Of a stretch of DNA of 64,000 nucleotides, positions 36,183 to 55,300 are shown in pieces (the stretch's first letter is position 1; the number at the start of each line of letters is the position of its first letter). Below the pieces are notes generated by a model. The model searched no databases, was not told where the DNA came from, and worked only from the letters and a program-made list of their open reading frames with translations. A program made the translations under genes and the position numbers. Source of the stretch: Homarus americanus. Lineage: Eukaryota; Arthropoda; Malacostraca; Decapoda; Nephropidae. Location: the NCBI RefSeq assembly GCF_018991925.1, contig NW_024735442.1, positions 832,001 through 896,000 on the forward strand, in the 5' to 3' direction.

Positions 36183-36536
36183 TGTAGTGGATACTCTCCC
36201 CTACAACTGCCACTGCTGTTTGTGACAAACGTTTGTCGATGATCAGCCGACCCCTTTTCGAGTTCCCAGCCAAAGCCTTGTGGTCAGACAGAGCGGGGCC
36301 GGCTATCAGCAACGTTTACTTCCGGCAGTCCTCCTCTATAAAGCTCCCAGCCTTACCGTGAAAGCCCTTCAACCTACAGCCCCGCAACACGCAACACCAC
36401 CTCTCAGCAAGCTCCTCACCACACAGCAACTCCCTTGCACCGCACTGTACTTACAATATATTTATTTAAGAAAACCGCCATAAAGAGTTTCCCTTCTCCA
36501 ACCCATCCTAAGTGCGAGACATCACGAAACCCCACA
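36183..36536 (+). mobile_element. Solo LTR with 4-bp target duplication ATGA
   Basis: Starts TGTAGTGGATACTCTCCCC and ends gaaaccccaca (TG..CA). It is flanked by ATGA at 36179-36182 and 36537-36540. It contains a TATA-like ctctataaagctc at about 36350. Related to 50446-50885 and to the right half of 9395-9896. Its start lies 182 bp after the transporter stop codon, so it may fall in that gene's 3' UTR. Confidence 0.88.
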
Positions 36537-36870
36537 ATGACGTAGATTATTCATAGCGGTTGTAACAAATATATCTTAAAGAAATGTTTTTCTTACTTTT
36601 ATTCATTTTCCTGTCTTTTAGTTTTACTTATTTATATTTATTTATTTATTTACTCTTTTATTCCTCTTATTTATTCTTTTACTCTCTGTATGTCAACGTT
36701 GTAGTGTATACTTGTGAGATGGATGGAGGAAGAATTGAGGAACGAGGGAGTGAGAAGGTATTTGTTTATATTTGCGCTAGGCCGACGACTCGACTAGTGG
36801 TTGGGGATGTAGGCCTTCACAAGGTGTAAGCCGATATGAGGAGATGGAGAGAGGGGATAATTGGGGAATA

Positions 36871-37394
36871 ATGTAACCTGTGATAACTGGGGAACCGGGA
36901 TACCCGGCATTAGGTTATGTTATTTCTTATTTAAGACTCACTGTATCACTGCATAATACAAAAGACATGCCTGACAATGTTTTAGTCAACACAAAGGGAA
37001 TTAAGAACTAAGAATGACAGTTCTTCATTTATTAATGACGTTACTCAAAATAAACAGTTACACTTCAAAACAATAATAATCTATCTAACTAACTAACTAC
37101 CCAAGAGTCATCTGACTCACAATGAAATCGGGAAACGGATCAAACTTAATAGGCACAGTACTCACATTATAGCCTCTATTGGAGGTGACAACCAAACGCT
37201 CCCACACTTCACTCTCTAAACGCAGACCCCGCTTTTCAAACTGCCTCAGCTCAGCCCACAAAAGGATGCTATAACTTTCATGACGTCACGTCTCGCGGCT
37301 TTCTCATTGGTCCCGGCAGGCCTAAGGCATGTCTATTGGTTCGAAATTGGCAGGAAACTCTCAGGCGGGCGGGAAACTCATGACAGTGTTACAT
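36871..37394 (-). mobile_element. Possible LTR or terminal-repeat element
   Basis: On the minus strand it starts TGTAACACTGTCATGAG and ends GTGATAA..GGTTACA, giving TG..CA-like ends with short inverted similarity. No target duplication is clear and no coding part is attached. Confidence 0.3.
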
Positions 37395-37879
37395 GGTGAC
37401 TGTAGTTCAGATTAGTCTAGGATGAGAAAATTTATAGTTTTTCCATGGAACGTGTTTACTTTTTATATGGAATGGAAAGTTTTATGAAACTGACAAAAAC
37501 CGAAAGTGGTTGTCAACATCTCATGAGAGAAAGAGTTGAATGATTTAGGCATATCCTGAGAAAAAATGAATTTGGTGACTGATTTAAATTCTAAAATGAT
37601 TTTGTTAAACGAACATACAGGTTAAGTACATACGTCTGCCATCACTCCATAGTCTACAGCCGAACCTCATTAAAATGTACTCATCACTTATAAGAATTAT
37701 CATTATCCTTTACATTGATTATATCAGCGATGTGAAGTACAGTATAGGGAAATCCATTTTGATTTCATAGGCAAATTTTAAGTACTGAGTAATTGATGCC
37801 TCAATATGTTACGTCTTAAATTTTTAGTGTCGTAAATATTTGGAAATGTGAAGACACCAATTAATGTCGTATTATGAAT
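37395..37879. other. Intergenic, no feature recognised
   Basis: No coding or repeat signature found before the inverted LINE endonuclease segment. Confidence 0.4.
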
Positions 37880-38390
37880 GGATTAAAACAAGATCAGGAT
37901 CACCACATCTATATTAGCAGTAAGCTTGTTGGGAAAGGAAGTCCGTGGTAAAGTTAAGAGATCCCACCTTCCTGATATAATAATTTCTACCAGGGTCGTT
38001 GTAAAAGTATGCTGTTGTTGCTTACTATAGTTTCTGAAATGGAACAGACTATCTACAGAAACTACTACCAAAGAACTATCCAGCCTGGCACCATAAAGAG
38101 TAGCAGAGTTATTTAATTCATTTGGGGTGAACTCGTTTCTCGAGTCGATGTCGCCATAGTTAAAGTCCCCCATGATAAGGAGGCGGCTAGGGTTGAGCAT
38201 CGCCGCATTGTCTATTAAGGCTCTTAAGTTCCTTTGATTTAGTTTGGGGATCTGTAGATACACCTGACGATACATAAGTCCCCTCCCTTTAATTTAATTT
38301 TACACCACTTGGACTCTTCAAAAACATCCTCTCCCTGTACCCTCGCTTGGCTGGCTCTAAGGTCTTGCCTAGCATAGATAACCACACCCC
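37880..38390 (-). mobile_element. Inverted 5' part of a CR1/jockey-like LINE: endonuclease
   Basis: Minus strand reads VVIYARQDLRASQARVQGED, KIKLKGGDLCIV, a frameshift, then PKLNQRNLRALIDNAAMLNP, SRLLIMGDFNYGDID and FPNKLTANIDVV. GDFN is the catalytic motif of the exonuclease-endonuclease-phosphatase fold of LINE APE endonucleases. The segment abuts, in opposite orientation, the RT half of a LINE of the same style at 38391. Confidence 0.8.
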
Positions 38391-39562
38391 AAGGCTTTCG
38401 ACAGTGTACCCCACGAAAGGCTGAAAATCAAACAGGAAGGGTACGGAATTCGGGGAAATGTCCTAGCGTGAATACAAGATTTTCTACATGACCGCAAGTT
38501 GTGTGTGGTGATTAATGGCACGAAATCATCATCCGTACCTGTCACAAGCGGAGTACCACAGGGCAGTGTATTGGGCCCGCTGTTGTTTGTTTGTTTCATA
38601 AATGACATGCCTGACGTTGAACACTCCTCCATACAAATGTTTGCCAATGACGCTAAGTTATTTCGGGAAATAAAGAACCAAGTGAACTTTGAAGAGCTGC
38701 AGAAGGACCCTCTGTGGGCTCCAAGAATGGTCGAAGAAATGGCTGCTGAGATTCAATGTCACGAAGTGTAAGAGGATGCACTTGGGGCGTACCAACAGTA
38801 AGGAGGCGTATCATATGTCCCAACGGGATGAAGAAACTGCACTATGTGAGACTGAATGTGAGAAGGACCTAGGTGTTTATGTTGACAATGAGCTGAAGTT
38901 CTCGGGCCATTGCGAGAAGAAGGTAAATCAGGCAAATAAATTATTGGGTCTTATAAGAAGGTCGTTCAGATATCTAGACGGTCCGTCCCTCGTGACGATC
39001 TTCGAGAGTGAAGTGCTTCCTCATCTGGAGTACTCTCACCCCGCCTGGTCCCCGAGATATGCTAGGGACTGTCAGTTGGTTGAAAATGTTCAAAGGAGGG
39101 CCACCAGACTGGTGCCTGCCCTTTGGTACCTCAGCTACCCTGAGAGATTGGAGCGCCTGAACTTTCCTAGCTTATACTACAGACGGGCAAGGGGCGTCCT
39201 AATTGAGGTGTACAAGCATCTCAAGGGGTAATACTCAGTCGAGTGTCCTTACTTGGAACTGGCGGACGCTCGCCCCACAAGGGGTCACAGCTCAAGATTG
39301 AAGAAGCCGCATATCCAGAAAACTGTGAGGGCAAACTTTTTCGGAGTGAGAGTTGTGAACTCTTGGAACAATCTACCAGAGAGTGTTGTGACGGCACCGA
39401 GTGTGAGCTCTTTCAAGACAAGACTTGACCAACACTGGAGCAGGTTCAGGTACATTCAGGAGCCAATGCATGCCCAGTACTTGCCAACAGTGCGTAATAG
39501 AGACGTGACCGATCGCCCAAGCGGCTAACGAGCCGATGAGTGAAGAAGATAAACGTAAAGTA
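38391..39562 (+). mobile_element. CR1/jockey-like LINE, RT half
   Basis: Starts in AFDSVPHERLKIKQEGYG, continues VPVTSGVPQGSVLGPLLFVC then HSSIQMFANDAKLF, where the catalytic FADD has become FAND. A frameshift near 38700 and a stop at 39231 (TAA in place of a codon) follow. Then VNSWNNLPESVVTAPSVSS and the stop near 39528, and the tail gatcgcccaagcggctaacg to gaagataaacgtaaag. Dead copy closely related to 31573-32807. Confidence 0.88.
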
Positions 39563-39744
39563 TCAGCTCACTCCATGGAAACATGGATATGCTACCCTCA
39601 CGGGCCCCGGGCTTTTAGTTAGCTGCGTTGCCAACAGATGGCGGTAATCGGAGCTGCCTCGCACTTTTTGTATTGATAAAGGTAAACACTTTTCCGTCTT
39701 TCTTATATAGCCTTTGACTTTATCTAAAAATGCTACACCAGCAC

Positions 39745-39828
39745 ATGCCTAGGACTTGCCAACCGTGTGTAACAGACATAAGCGACCGCCCAATCAGTGG
39801 GGAAGAGGATAAAATAAAAGTAAAGTAA
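39745..39828 (+). mobile_element. LINE 3'-tail fragment
   Basis: catgcctaggacttgccaac, cgaccgcccaatcag and gaagaggataaaataaaag repeat the terminal 85 bp of the LINE family at 38391-39562. Confidence 0.7.
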
Positions 39829-40462
39829 CGCATGCCCTATAACTAATTGATCCCCGTGTCATGGGACACTAATACAGCTCATTGACCTCCAGCGGAACGC
39901 ACTATCAAAAAGTTTTGTGCTACATATTTGCTATTAACTAAAAGTTTCATGGTAGGTAAATTTGGAATACAGAATAAATTCTTGCATGGTCGATTTTAGA
40001 ATATGTATTAAGAGTAATTTGGGTTGAATTATTAAGATGTAAAGGCTGCGTTTATAATAATTTATTCCAAATTGATTATTTTTAATAAACATCAATGAAA
40101 CAACATGAAGTCAAGGTGTCGTTACGTCTCGCATAAAGTCAATCTCATCAGTTTAAGTTATTGGTTGGTTTGTGCCAACTGCTGTCATCCCTGCCTACTC
40201 CCAGTAGCTTCCTTTAAATTTCAGTCTCGTTGAAATATTTAATTAAAAACATATAGTTAAGGATTCTCAAGGGTAAACATATATATTAATTCGCTTTAAG
40301 ATAAACAATCCATAAAGGAATATATAAAGGCACTGAAATCTAGCGCCTTTGAGATGATACAATTGGTCACTCAGTTGGTATTACTGACTCACCAAAACAA
40401 ACTATTCCGCGTGAGACAGGTAGTGACACTCCTGGCATATTAACAACTCATAAGGTTAAAGA
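39829..40462. other. PIN4 upstream flank
   Basis: Expected to hold the promoter and 5' UTR of PIN4. No clear core promoter motif. Confidence 0.4.
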
Positions 40463-46106
<5,644 letters not shown>

Positions 46107-46133
46107 TTAATTATTATTTTAGATTTCAAGTTA

Positions 46134-46945
46134 CAGGTAAACCTCGAGATATGATGGAGTTAGGTTCCTGAAAAACCCATCTCTAGGCAAATTACCGTAG
46201 ATAGGGAGCATTAAAACATAGGGTTCAATGCGATACAATCCCAGCCAGTACTCAAACACATATATCATTGACAAAAAAAATTCCTACAATACTACTACAG
46301 TATCAGTAAAAACAATTACCTACACATAACTCACCACATCCTGAAGAATAAGCCTGGTCATCACCACATGTCCCCTTTAAGGCTAAGGGGACTCTTGTAG
46401 GTGGAGTGGATATGTCACTCTGACTACCACACTTGGAAAACATCCTGCTAATACTGTATCCAAGAAATCCTGTCTTTCCATCAGTTTAGACGTGAAAATT
46501 CAAGAAATGTGGACTCTGAGAGAGCGAGCACCTGGGAAGGCAGAGGAGAGTGACCTTGGCAGTGAAATCACAGAGGAAAGAAATTTGCCTTTAGACATAC
46601 TGTACTGTGTTAAAACTAAGTCCGTAAGTCTTTTTGTTTTATTATTTAAGTTGTGCTTTTTAAAGAAACTTAGAGAAAAAAATTAAGTAGCGTGGCAATC
46701 GGGTGGCCACTCGCGAATGACTCCACGGCTTCAGTCAGCTGGGAGGACTTCCACCACTACTTAGGATGTTCATCGTTTAGTGATACTGTATGTCTGTATA
46801 TTTTTTTAATTATTATTACTGTAGTTTAATAAAGGTTTATTCAAAGATGTCATTTACTTTTAACCAATACAGAACTTAAGTACAGTGTGCTATTAAAACA
46901 CAAATTTAGTCTGCTTTGATTCATGCATAATGAGAGGTTCTACTG
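46134..46945 (+). mobile_element. TA-flanked MITE just after the PIN4 stop codon
   Basis: The left end CAGGTAAACCTCGAGATATG and right end (minus) CAGTAGAACCTCTCATTATG are imperfect inverted repeats flanked by TA. It contains an AATAAA in the PIN4 sense at about 46828. No transposase reading; the open frame at 46492-46686 has no known motif. Confidence 0.7.
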
Positions 46946-47486
46946 TATTAAGTGAAAAGGTTTGGTTAGGATGACTGAAAACTTAATTTATTTTATGGGG
47001 AGTATCCGGTTGAAAATATGATGAAAATTATGAAAATATTGAGAAAAATTGCTGAGGAAAGTTGTTGCGTATGGCTATCTGCTGACATATTTTGATTGCG
47101 TAATTAGTATTATTTATGTAGCTATGCATGATTGTTCGACCCCCTCCCCCTCAGCAGGATGAGAGTCTGAGGCTGCTTGTACTCACAGTTACCGACGAAA
47201 GAAGTGAGAGTGAGGTTGGTCAACTGTGTGTTGCTCTCGCGCCACCCTTGTCTATCGGCCCGTATCTCAAAAGAGTTTTTCTAACCTTCAAATCCCTAAG
47301 GCTCTGCCAATTATGGGTTGATAATAATAAAACAAAAAATAAGTAGTAGAATAACATATAGATTTTCTTTATATATGGCTTGGTTTATTATTTGCTGATT
47401 TATCTTTATAAATATTTGGAGGAAAAACGGTAAGTTAGGAAAAAAATTCATGCATCAAAAACGAAAGTGATAATCAGAAATATCTA
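46946..47486. other. Intergenic, no feature recognised
   Basis: No coding or repeat signature; C-run at 47138-47152 noted. Confidence 0.4.
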
Positions 47487-48203
47487 CAGTATAGTCTCGT
47501 TTTACGCGGTCAATTAAACCCATGGAGGTCTGCGTATAACGCGAAAACTGTAAACAAAATAACAGAACATATGGGATTAATTGAAATAGAGACTGGGCCG
47601 ACCGCCAGACTACCACCCTTTTTCTGACACAATACGTACGTTGTAGTAAAAATAATATCTTAATTTTATGATGGTAGGCGCACATAATTAATATTTAAGA
47701 GAAATATCAATAACATAGGTTTTTTAACACTTACGTTAGTAGAAGAGATGGCTGGGCACACGGGGGTGGAGGGTTGGTTCCGAGGCAGAGGGCAGATTAT
47801 TGGTCCTCACCTGTATCACTATCCACCACAGAGGCTAGCAGGGCATCCTTGTCAAACCCCTCAAGTCCATATCCTCACTATCACTGAGTTGGGCTGGCTG
47901 TGGTGGGTGGCGGGTGAAGAACTCGGTAATGTTTTGTTGACTGGGCAAGCAAGGTTAAATAGACCAATCACAGCTCGCGGCAGAGGGGATGCGTGGGTGG
48001 TAGAGATGCGTGGCCCAATCAGAGTCCGAAACGTCATCTGATGTCAGCGGTGACGTAAGAGCGACCTAGCGCGCTGCTTGTCTGCGCTGCTTCCCGCGTA
48101 AATTCAGGAATGTACTGCGTAACTAATAATTGGCACGTCTGGACAGGTGCCGCGTAAATGACCAACCGTGTATAAAAAATCTGCGTAAACCGAGACTATA
48201 CTG
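47487..48203 (-). mobile_element. Internally deleted Tigger derivative
   Basis: Ends CAGTATAGTCTCGTTTTACG and (other strand) CAGTATAGTCTCGGTTTACG, flanked by TA. The interior repeats, in reverse, the 3' UTR region of the Tigger at 773-3397 (ggttccgaggcagagggcag corresponds to 3065-3085) and its 5' region (gattgg..cagaggggatgcgtg). The transposase is gone. Confidence 0.85.
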
Positions 48204-49368
48204 TATATGTCACATTCAAGAGTAGTAAATTACCTATACTCCACATGAATTTCAATGTAATCTAGCAAGAAGTTATGGAGAAGTATTATTTTGAAAACTG
48301 ATAAGAATATAAAGAAAAAATAAGGTATCAAGGATTAGGCATTAGGCAGAACCGATTCAGGGGTATAGCAACAATGTATCTGGTGTCCTTAATTGCTGAC
48401 AGGAAATTTATACTGAATGATCAATTATTAACGAATTTTGTGCTTCAGCTGGACACTCCCCTTAAACTTACACAGTACTTTAATGTCATACAGGTATAAG
48501 ACTTTAACTATAGTACTTTGCTCTGGTTTGTGCTAATGAGAGGCTCCACTGGATGAAGTCAGGTGAAAAAGTTGGGTGACTGAAAATGTGCCCTGGGAAT
48601 AATTTGAATAATGTCACACTTGTTGTACAACCTCTGAAAAACTAGTACTCAAGGTAAAAAGGAAATAAAACCAAGGTAATTACAGTATTGTATAGAATTT
48701 ACTGTGATACATTTGTACTGACCTATATCATATGCAGTCAACAAAACATGGCTTCAGTCCTTGTCATGATAGGTTAACTCTCAAGAAATGTATGAAGTTT
48801 AAATACCAATTTAGGGACATTCAATGCTTTTAATGTATGAAGTATAGTACAGAAGTAAAAAATAAATGCCAAATTTATGCTTTTCTTTGCGTATAGTTTA
48901 AATTCATATGCATCATAAACTAGGTAGTAGGAAGCATGATGCACTGTGCTACACCAGGCAGTGAGTTTCTGAGATGGTTAAAAAGGTTTCAGACCAGTAC
49001 ACTCTGAGCCTTAATAATGAAAATCCTTGGAAAGAGCTACGGTAATCTTTCTTTCCAGTGAAATTGTTTTATGTTTCCTTAAAAGGCTCCAAATGTGCCT
49101 TAATTTTCAGTTCCTATCAATCTTCCATTATTAGATGGTGAAGGCATGCCTCATGGTTTGCTGATACTGTACTTCTTAATTATCCTTCTGTATTAAATTG
49201 TCCTAATATCCAGTGTAAGAATACAGTTAAATCAAATTAGTGAAGTGATACATAAAGAAGAAAACATCCTAACGTCAATTAACAAAAATAAAAGTTCTTA
49301 ATTGATAAAACTTAAAAATAGTATTCCTGAATAACACAAACATCTTTCTCTATATTTTCTTGTTCACC
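48204..49368. other. Downstream flank of the RG-rich gene, no feature recognised
   Basis: Probably includes that gene's 3' UTR. No clear poly(A) signal could be chosen among several AT-rich candidates. Confidence 0.4.
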
Positions 49369-52300
49369 TTATTGCTGAACTAATACTGTATCTTCATCCT
49401 GAAAAATGAAATTTTAGTTTAAAATTTACTGGTACATGTTTAAGGTAGAGAGAATGCTTCAGACAAGTAAAACATTTAAAATTCTGGTAAGTGATAAATG
49501 CACTAGAAGGTAGGGAATGGATATCCAGGAAGCAGCAGTGTACTGTATGTGAATGAGTAGATAACACAATAAACCAGATTTGTGGAAAAGGGGAGCCCTT
49601 ACATCCTTAAGAAATAATAATTATGTTATATCTACAGGTATGGAACCGTTTATCTGGCATCCCAGTAATCAGAATGCTCCATAAACCTGCTATGTTCTGA
49701 AACAAATTGCTGTATAATCACAAAAACTGTTTTTTAGAAAAAAAAAAAAAAATCCGAAATCCTGAACACATCTGGCCCCAAGGATTTCGGATGAACGATT
49801 GTCAACCTGTAATTGGTAAATACTACTGTGTTTTATTACTATTGAATTTAACCAAATTACTTCCTCCCCATTCAGAGGTGAAATGATATCAGCTCTAGAA
49901 ACAGATCTAGTTTGAGAATTAGGGGGAAGGGAAATATGAGAAGAGTGAAGAGTAGAATTATCAGTGTAAGAATGAATAGAATTCATAGTAGTGTGAAGTA
50001 AATCATTGATAGAAAGAAGGAGGGGAATAGGTGAGAAAACAGAGCCCTGTGGAACACCACTGCCAACCCTGACTGGCAGTGGCAGTATAGTACTTTATGA
50101 AAAGCTCATCTTTGATACCAATGCAAACAAAAAAATAACATTCTTCATTTGCTGAAGGATAGGAAAAGTACAATAAAACAATCTTACCTCTCTAAGATGA
50201 TCAGAATCATCCTCACTTATCATTGTGTTCCAACGTATTCTTCTTGAAACACCCTGGGTTATGCTACAGTCAGGGTGTGATGTACTCATTTTCTTTGTTG
50301 AACATCCTAGTGGGATTATAAATAATTTTTCAGGAGATACCATAATTAAAGAGAATGTAATTAATAGGTAAAAGCCCAGTGCGAGTTATCAGGTTCCCTT
50401 GTAACTATTTGCGTGTCACGCCACACGCTCGGCCACAGGGAAGCTTGTAGTGGATTCCTCCCTTACAAACGCTTGTCGCTGAGTAGTCGACCTCGCGAAT
50501 TCCCCAGTGTATGCCGCGTGGTCTAGGTCAACCAACGCCGCCTTACATGACGGAGGTCATCTATTAAGCCACGCCTACCTCCACTATATAAGACCTGACC
50601 TCGTGGTGACCTATCTCTTTCGACCTACACCAACCAGCCAGCAATAACTCCTCCTCCTCCTGCCTGGCGGCCCTCGCTCCCGCCGGCGAGCATGGCGACC
50701 CACAAGCTGGTCCTCCTCTGAGCATCCTCACCAACCAGCTCTCTCTACATCACGCTTGTAACCACGCTGCCACTTCCCAGCACCAAGCTGCATTGTACAT
50801 CCAATACAACATGTATACAGAGAGCACACGTGAGTTTCCTTTCTCCATCCCATCCTGAGTGTGAACAAACATCTCGTACCCCACAAGCTTCCTGTATGTA
50901 AGTACATACTTTTTTTGTTTCATTTTCATTGTTTGTCCATTTTATCATGTTGTATCAAAGTAATATTGCTAAAAGTAGTGAAGTTGTATTGTAGTGTAGT
51001 ATTACTGGAAATTAATGCTTTGTTTATGATATAAATGTATTTATTTGTGGAATTATTATTATTTTATATATTACTTGCTATACCAAACACAAAGACAGCC
51101 AGAGAGCTGGCGACAGACTGCTGTGTGTCGCCAAGCACTTTTATGAAAAATAAGGAAAAAAAGATTCTAAATGAATTATTTATGAGATAAGTATTATGAT
51201 CAGTAAATATATGCATTATTGGCCACCTTGGACACAAAGACAAGCAAAAAAAGTTGCCCTCTTATCTTCCTCCCTCTTGTGCGGTCAGAGGGAAACTTCT
51301 TGGTAAATAATTTCTTTTTGTTTATTTTCATTGTTTGTACATTTTATCATGTTGTATCAAAGTAATATACCTAACTAAAAGTTGTAGTTTTATTTTAGTT
51401 TAGTATTACTAGATAATAATGCTATTATTATGTTATAAATTTATTTATTTGTGGAATTATTTTTCAAATAATTATTTGTATGACCTATATGTGCTCTCCC
51501 AAACATAAATCCTGACGACAGACTGTGTGTGTGTGTCGCTGAGAACTTCTTATGAAGAGTAATGCAAACAAAATAAATTCTAAATGAATTACCCGTATTT
51601 ATAGGAAATAAGTATTATGATCAGTATATACCTGTACTGGTATATGCATTATTGGCCAACTTGGACACAAAGGTAAACGGGAAAATGACCCCTAAGTGCG
51701 TAGTGAAAGTGAGCACTTGATATAAAAAAAAACCCTTCTCCTTACAGCTACTCCTCGACTTACGACATACTCGACCTACGGCCACACACACATACGACCT
51801 GCCTCAGTCGGTACGACTGCCCGCACATAAGACCGCCGCAGTCGGTACCAAAAATTTTTCAAATGACACACGTATTTTCTAGACCGAAACGTTTCCGTCC
51901 CGTACGAGAGCGTCGCGTGGGCTGGGTCGCCTCGTGGCTACAGCACCCACGCCATAGAGCGCTTAGTTGATGTTTGGCTGTCGTTGTTGTCGGTAGTGAT
52001 CGCGCTGTGTACTGACAATATTTTCGTATCTAATTCACTTTAGAGTGACTGGTAAGCGTAGAAGTGAGAGTGCAGGTGGTGCTTAGAAGAAAAGGAGATA
52101 GTCAATTACTTTTGAGACGAAAATGAAGATAATAATGCAATATGAAAATGGAAAAAACGGTAGCAACCATTTCACACGACCTACTGTAGGCTTCTCGCAC
52201 TCGACCATATCGACTATTTTGAAGGACAAAGAACGTATTCGTGAGGTAGTGAAAGGATCAGCGCCTATAAAGGGAACTATATTAACGAAGAAAAGACAAG

Positions 52301-55300
52301 GTCCTATTCATGAGATGGAAAAATTACTTGTGATATGGATGGAAGATCAGATACAAAAGCGTGTACCCTTAAGCCTTTTAACCCTACAGGCTAAGGCAAG
52401 GAGCCTTTTCGAAAGCCTGAAGGAGCAGGCAGGTGATGAGTGCGACCAAACCTTCACAGCAGATCATGGGTGGTTCCAAAGGTTTAAGAACCGCTACAGT
52501 TTCCATAGTGTAAAGGTGAGTGGAGAAGCAGCAAGTGCTGATGTGGGTGCTGCCGAAGCTTTTAAGGAGGAGCTAGATCATGTCATCATGGTGGGCAAAT
52601 TATTTGCCTGAGCAAATATTTAATGTGGATGAAATTGGCTTATTGTGGAAGCGCATGCCAGAACGAACATACATCCACAGAGGCGAAAACAATGCTGGGA
52701 TTCAAGGCATTCAAGGACCGATCACACTTCTGTTGGGGGGGAATGTAGCTGGTTTCAAGATAAAGCCCTTCATGATATATCATTCAGAGAACCCAAGGGC
52801 TTTTAAACATATCAGCAAGCATACACTGCCAGTGTTTTATCGCAGTAACAAGAAAGCATGGATGACCCTAGTCCTGTTTGAGGATTGGTTCCTGACTTGT
52901 TTCATTCCACGAGCCAAGGAGTATTGTCTGCAACAAGGGATTGCATTCTAGATTTTGTTATTTTTGGATAATGCTCCGGGACACCCACCACACCTGGACG
53001 ACCTGCACCCTGATGTTAAGGTAGTCTACATTCCACCAAACACTACCTCTATCATCCAACCCATGGATCAAGGTGCTATTGCTGCTTTTAAAGCGAATTA
53101 TTTATGTACGACCTTCGCTCAGGCTGTTGCTGCTCCTGAAGGTGAGAAAATGCTCAGAGAGTTTTGGAAGGACTACAACATTTTGAAATGTATAAAAACA
53201 TAACTGCAGCATGGGATGAGGTAACAGGTCAGTGCATGAATGGAATATGGAAGAAAGTCCTGAAAAGATATGTGAACAGTTTCAGAGGATTTAATGAAGA
53301 TGAAGTAATTTCTGAGATTAGTAACAAGATAGTGGAGTTGGGTAAATGTTGAGCAGTTGGTTGAAAGTGTAGCAGAAGAGCTAAGTAACGAGGATCTTAT
53401 TAAACTGGAAACACAGAAAATTGCAGAGGAAGAAGAGAGTCAAAATGTAGAAGATCCTGCACCCCCCAAAAAATTTTTAATGAAACAAATGGCAGAGGCA
53501 TTTGCTACAATTAATAAGGGGATGCAAATTTTTGATGGAATGGATCAAAATGTTGAGCGTTTTGCCAAAGTTGACAGAATGGTCCAAGATGCACTTGCTT
53601 GCTACAGGGAGATTTATAATTTAATGAAAAAGCAAACTGTGCAGTCTAAATTGGACATATATTTTAAGAAATCCCCCATTGCTGTCTCCTCACACTCCAC
53701 CAGTGCTGCCTCTTCACTCCCTAAAGATGATCCAATACCTTCAACCAGCAAGTTTCCCCTGTATATTAACCTGTCTGAAGAAAGCAACATTGATGACCCA
53801 CCTAGCCCTGTCTCCTCCTCTGCTTCATCCAGTTAATGTTATTCTCCATGTATAATTAAAAAATTATGGGGGCCCCGTGTGCATTCAGCTGACTACATTA
53901 AAGGTAAGTGCACAGTAACACTGTATCCATTCTTCATTATTGATTACTTTTACTATACTGTATTTCATTTTAGATTTTCTATGTATTATTTTTTGCATTT
54001 TCGACTTACGACCTGGATTTGGGTCCTTAACCCCGTCGTAAGTCGGGGAGCAGCTGTATTTGTCTCGTCCTGAGGTGCCATGGAAGAATATAGAGGGACA
54101 ATGTATATTTTTTTACGTCTTTTTTATTGTTTTATCATTTATAAAGGCTAAAAATTATTTTTGGAAAAGTTGATTTTTCTCGTTTTACCATGCGTTGGGG
54201 GTAAGGCCAGCGACACCCTAGCCCAGGGCGGAAGGGTTAACCCCATTTAACATTGTTACACCCTATTTACTTGATAATGGAAGCAATTAAGAACAGTTTC
54301 ATTACATACTTTATAATGCAATGTAATTAATTGAGGCAAAGATTAATCATAGTGCAGTACTCTACAGGTACAGGTATTAAAAGTGAGGGTTCCGTTGAAA
54401 TTTTCTAAGTACAGTATTACAGTTATAGGATCATTTATCCGGCATGCTTAAGACCTAGGAATTGCTAGATAGGAGGTTTTCCGGAATTTTGAGCGCCAGG
54501 CCTAAAATGTAAAAATTTTAGAGTAAGCCTTCAGTAACAGGCCGTGAAGACTGTTCAGATCACTAGATTCACCCCTAAAAGTAGCTTTAATTCTTCAATA
54601 ACATTAAAACTTAAAATCGTAGGCACACAAACAGCAATAACAAATGCTTACAAATACATTAAGTCCTCGTATAACGTCGGCCCGCTTGACGTTGTTTCGA
54701 TACTACGTCGCTAATCTTTAAATACCCAAAATTCGCTTAACGTCCCGATGACTCAGTACAACGCCGTTTTGCTTCGTCACGGACTACTTTTTACGGCGCA
54801 TCACCCTCTCTCATCTGGCCGCGCTACGCTCTCTCAGTGACTCGCCACCCTCCTCCTTCGCTCCTGCCATACTCCTCCCCTCCCGCCTACTGCGCTTCAC
54901 TACCCTACACACTCGCTCTACTACCTCCGCCCATCGGTGAGTACCAATACTGTACAAACTTAGTAGTTGTACATGTATGCATTATTTTCTATAAAAATGG
55001 CAATGATTTTCTGTATATGTAATGTATTTCATGGGGCAAAGGGAGGCTGGGGAACGTAACTCCCGTATTTTATTTATTTCTTGTGGGGAAAATTGATCCC
55101 CTTAAAGTTGTTTCGTATAGCGTCGCATTTTTAGGAACGTAACTCCGACGTTAAGCGAGGACTTACTGTAGTGCAGTAGAAGTGAAAGCATAAAAAAAGA
55201 AAAAAAGATACAATTTAGTGTACAAACTGAGTCACAGTCGGCACTGATACTCACCTTAGCAACAGTGCTCTGCCATGGACCCTCTGACCTCCAAACACTC

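Noticed and set aside
54837..55022. Small Pro/Ser-rich frame
   Set aside because: It falls inside a MITE and has no motif.
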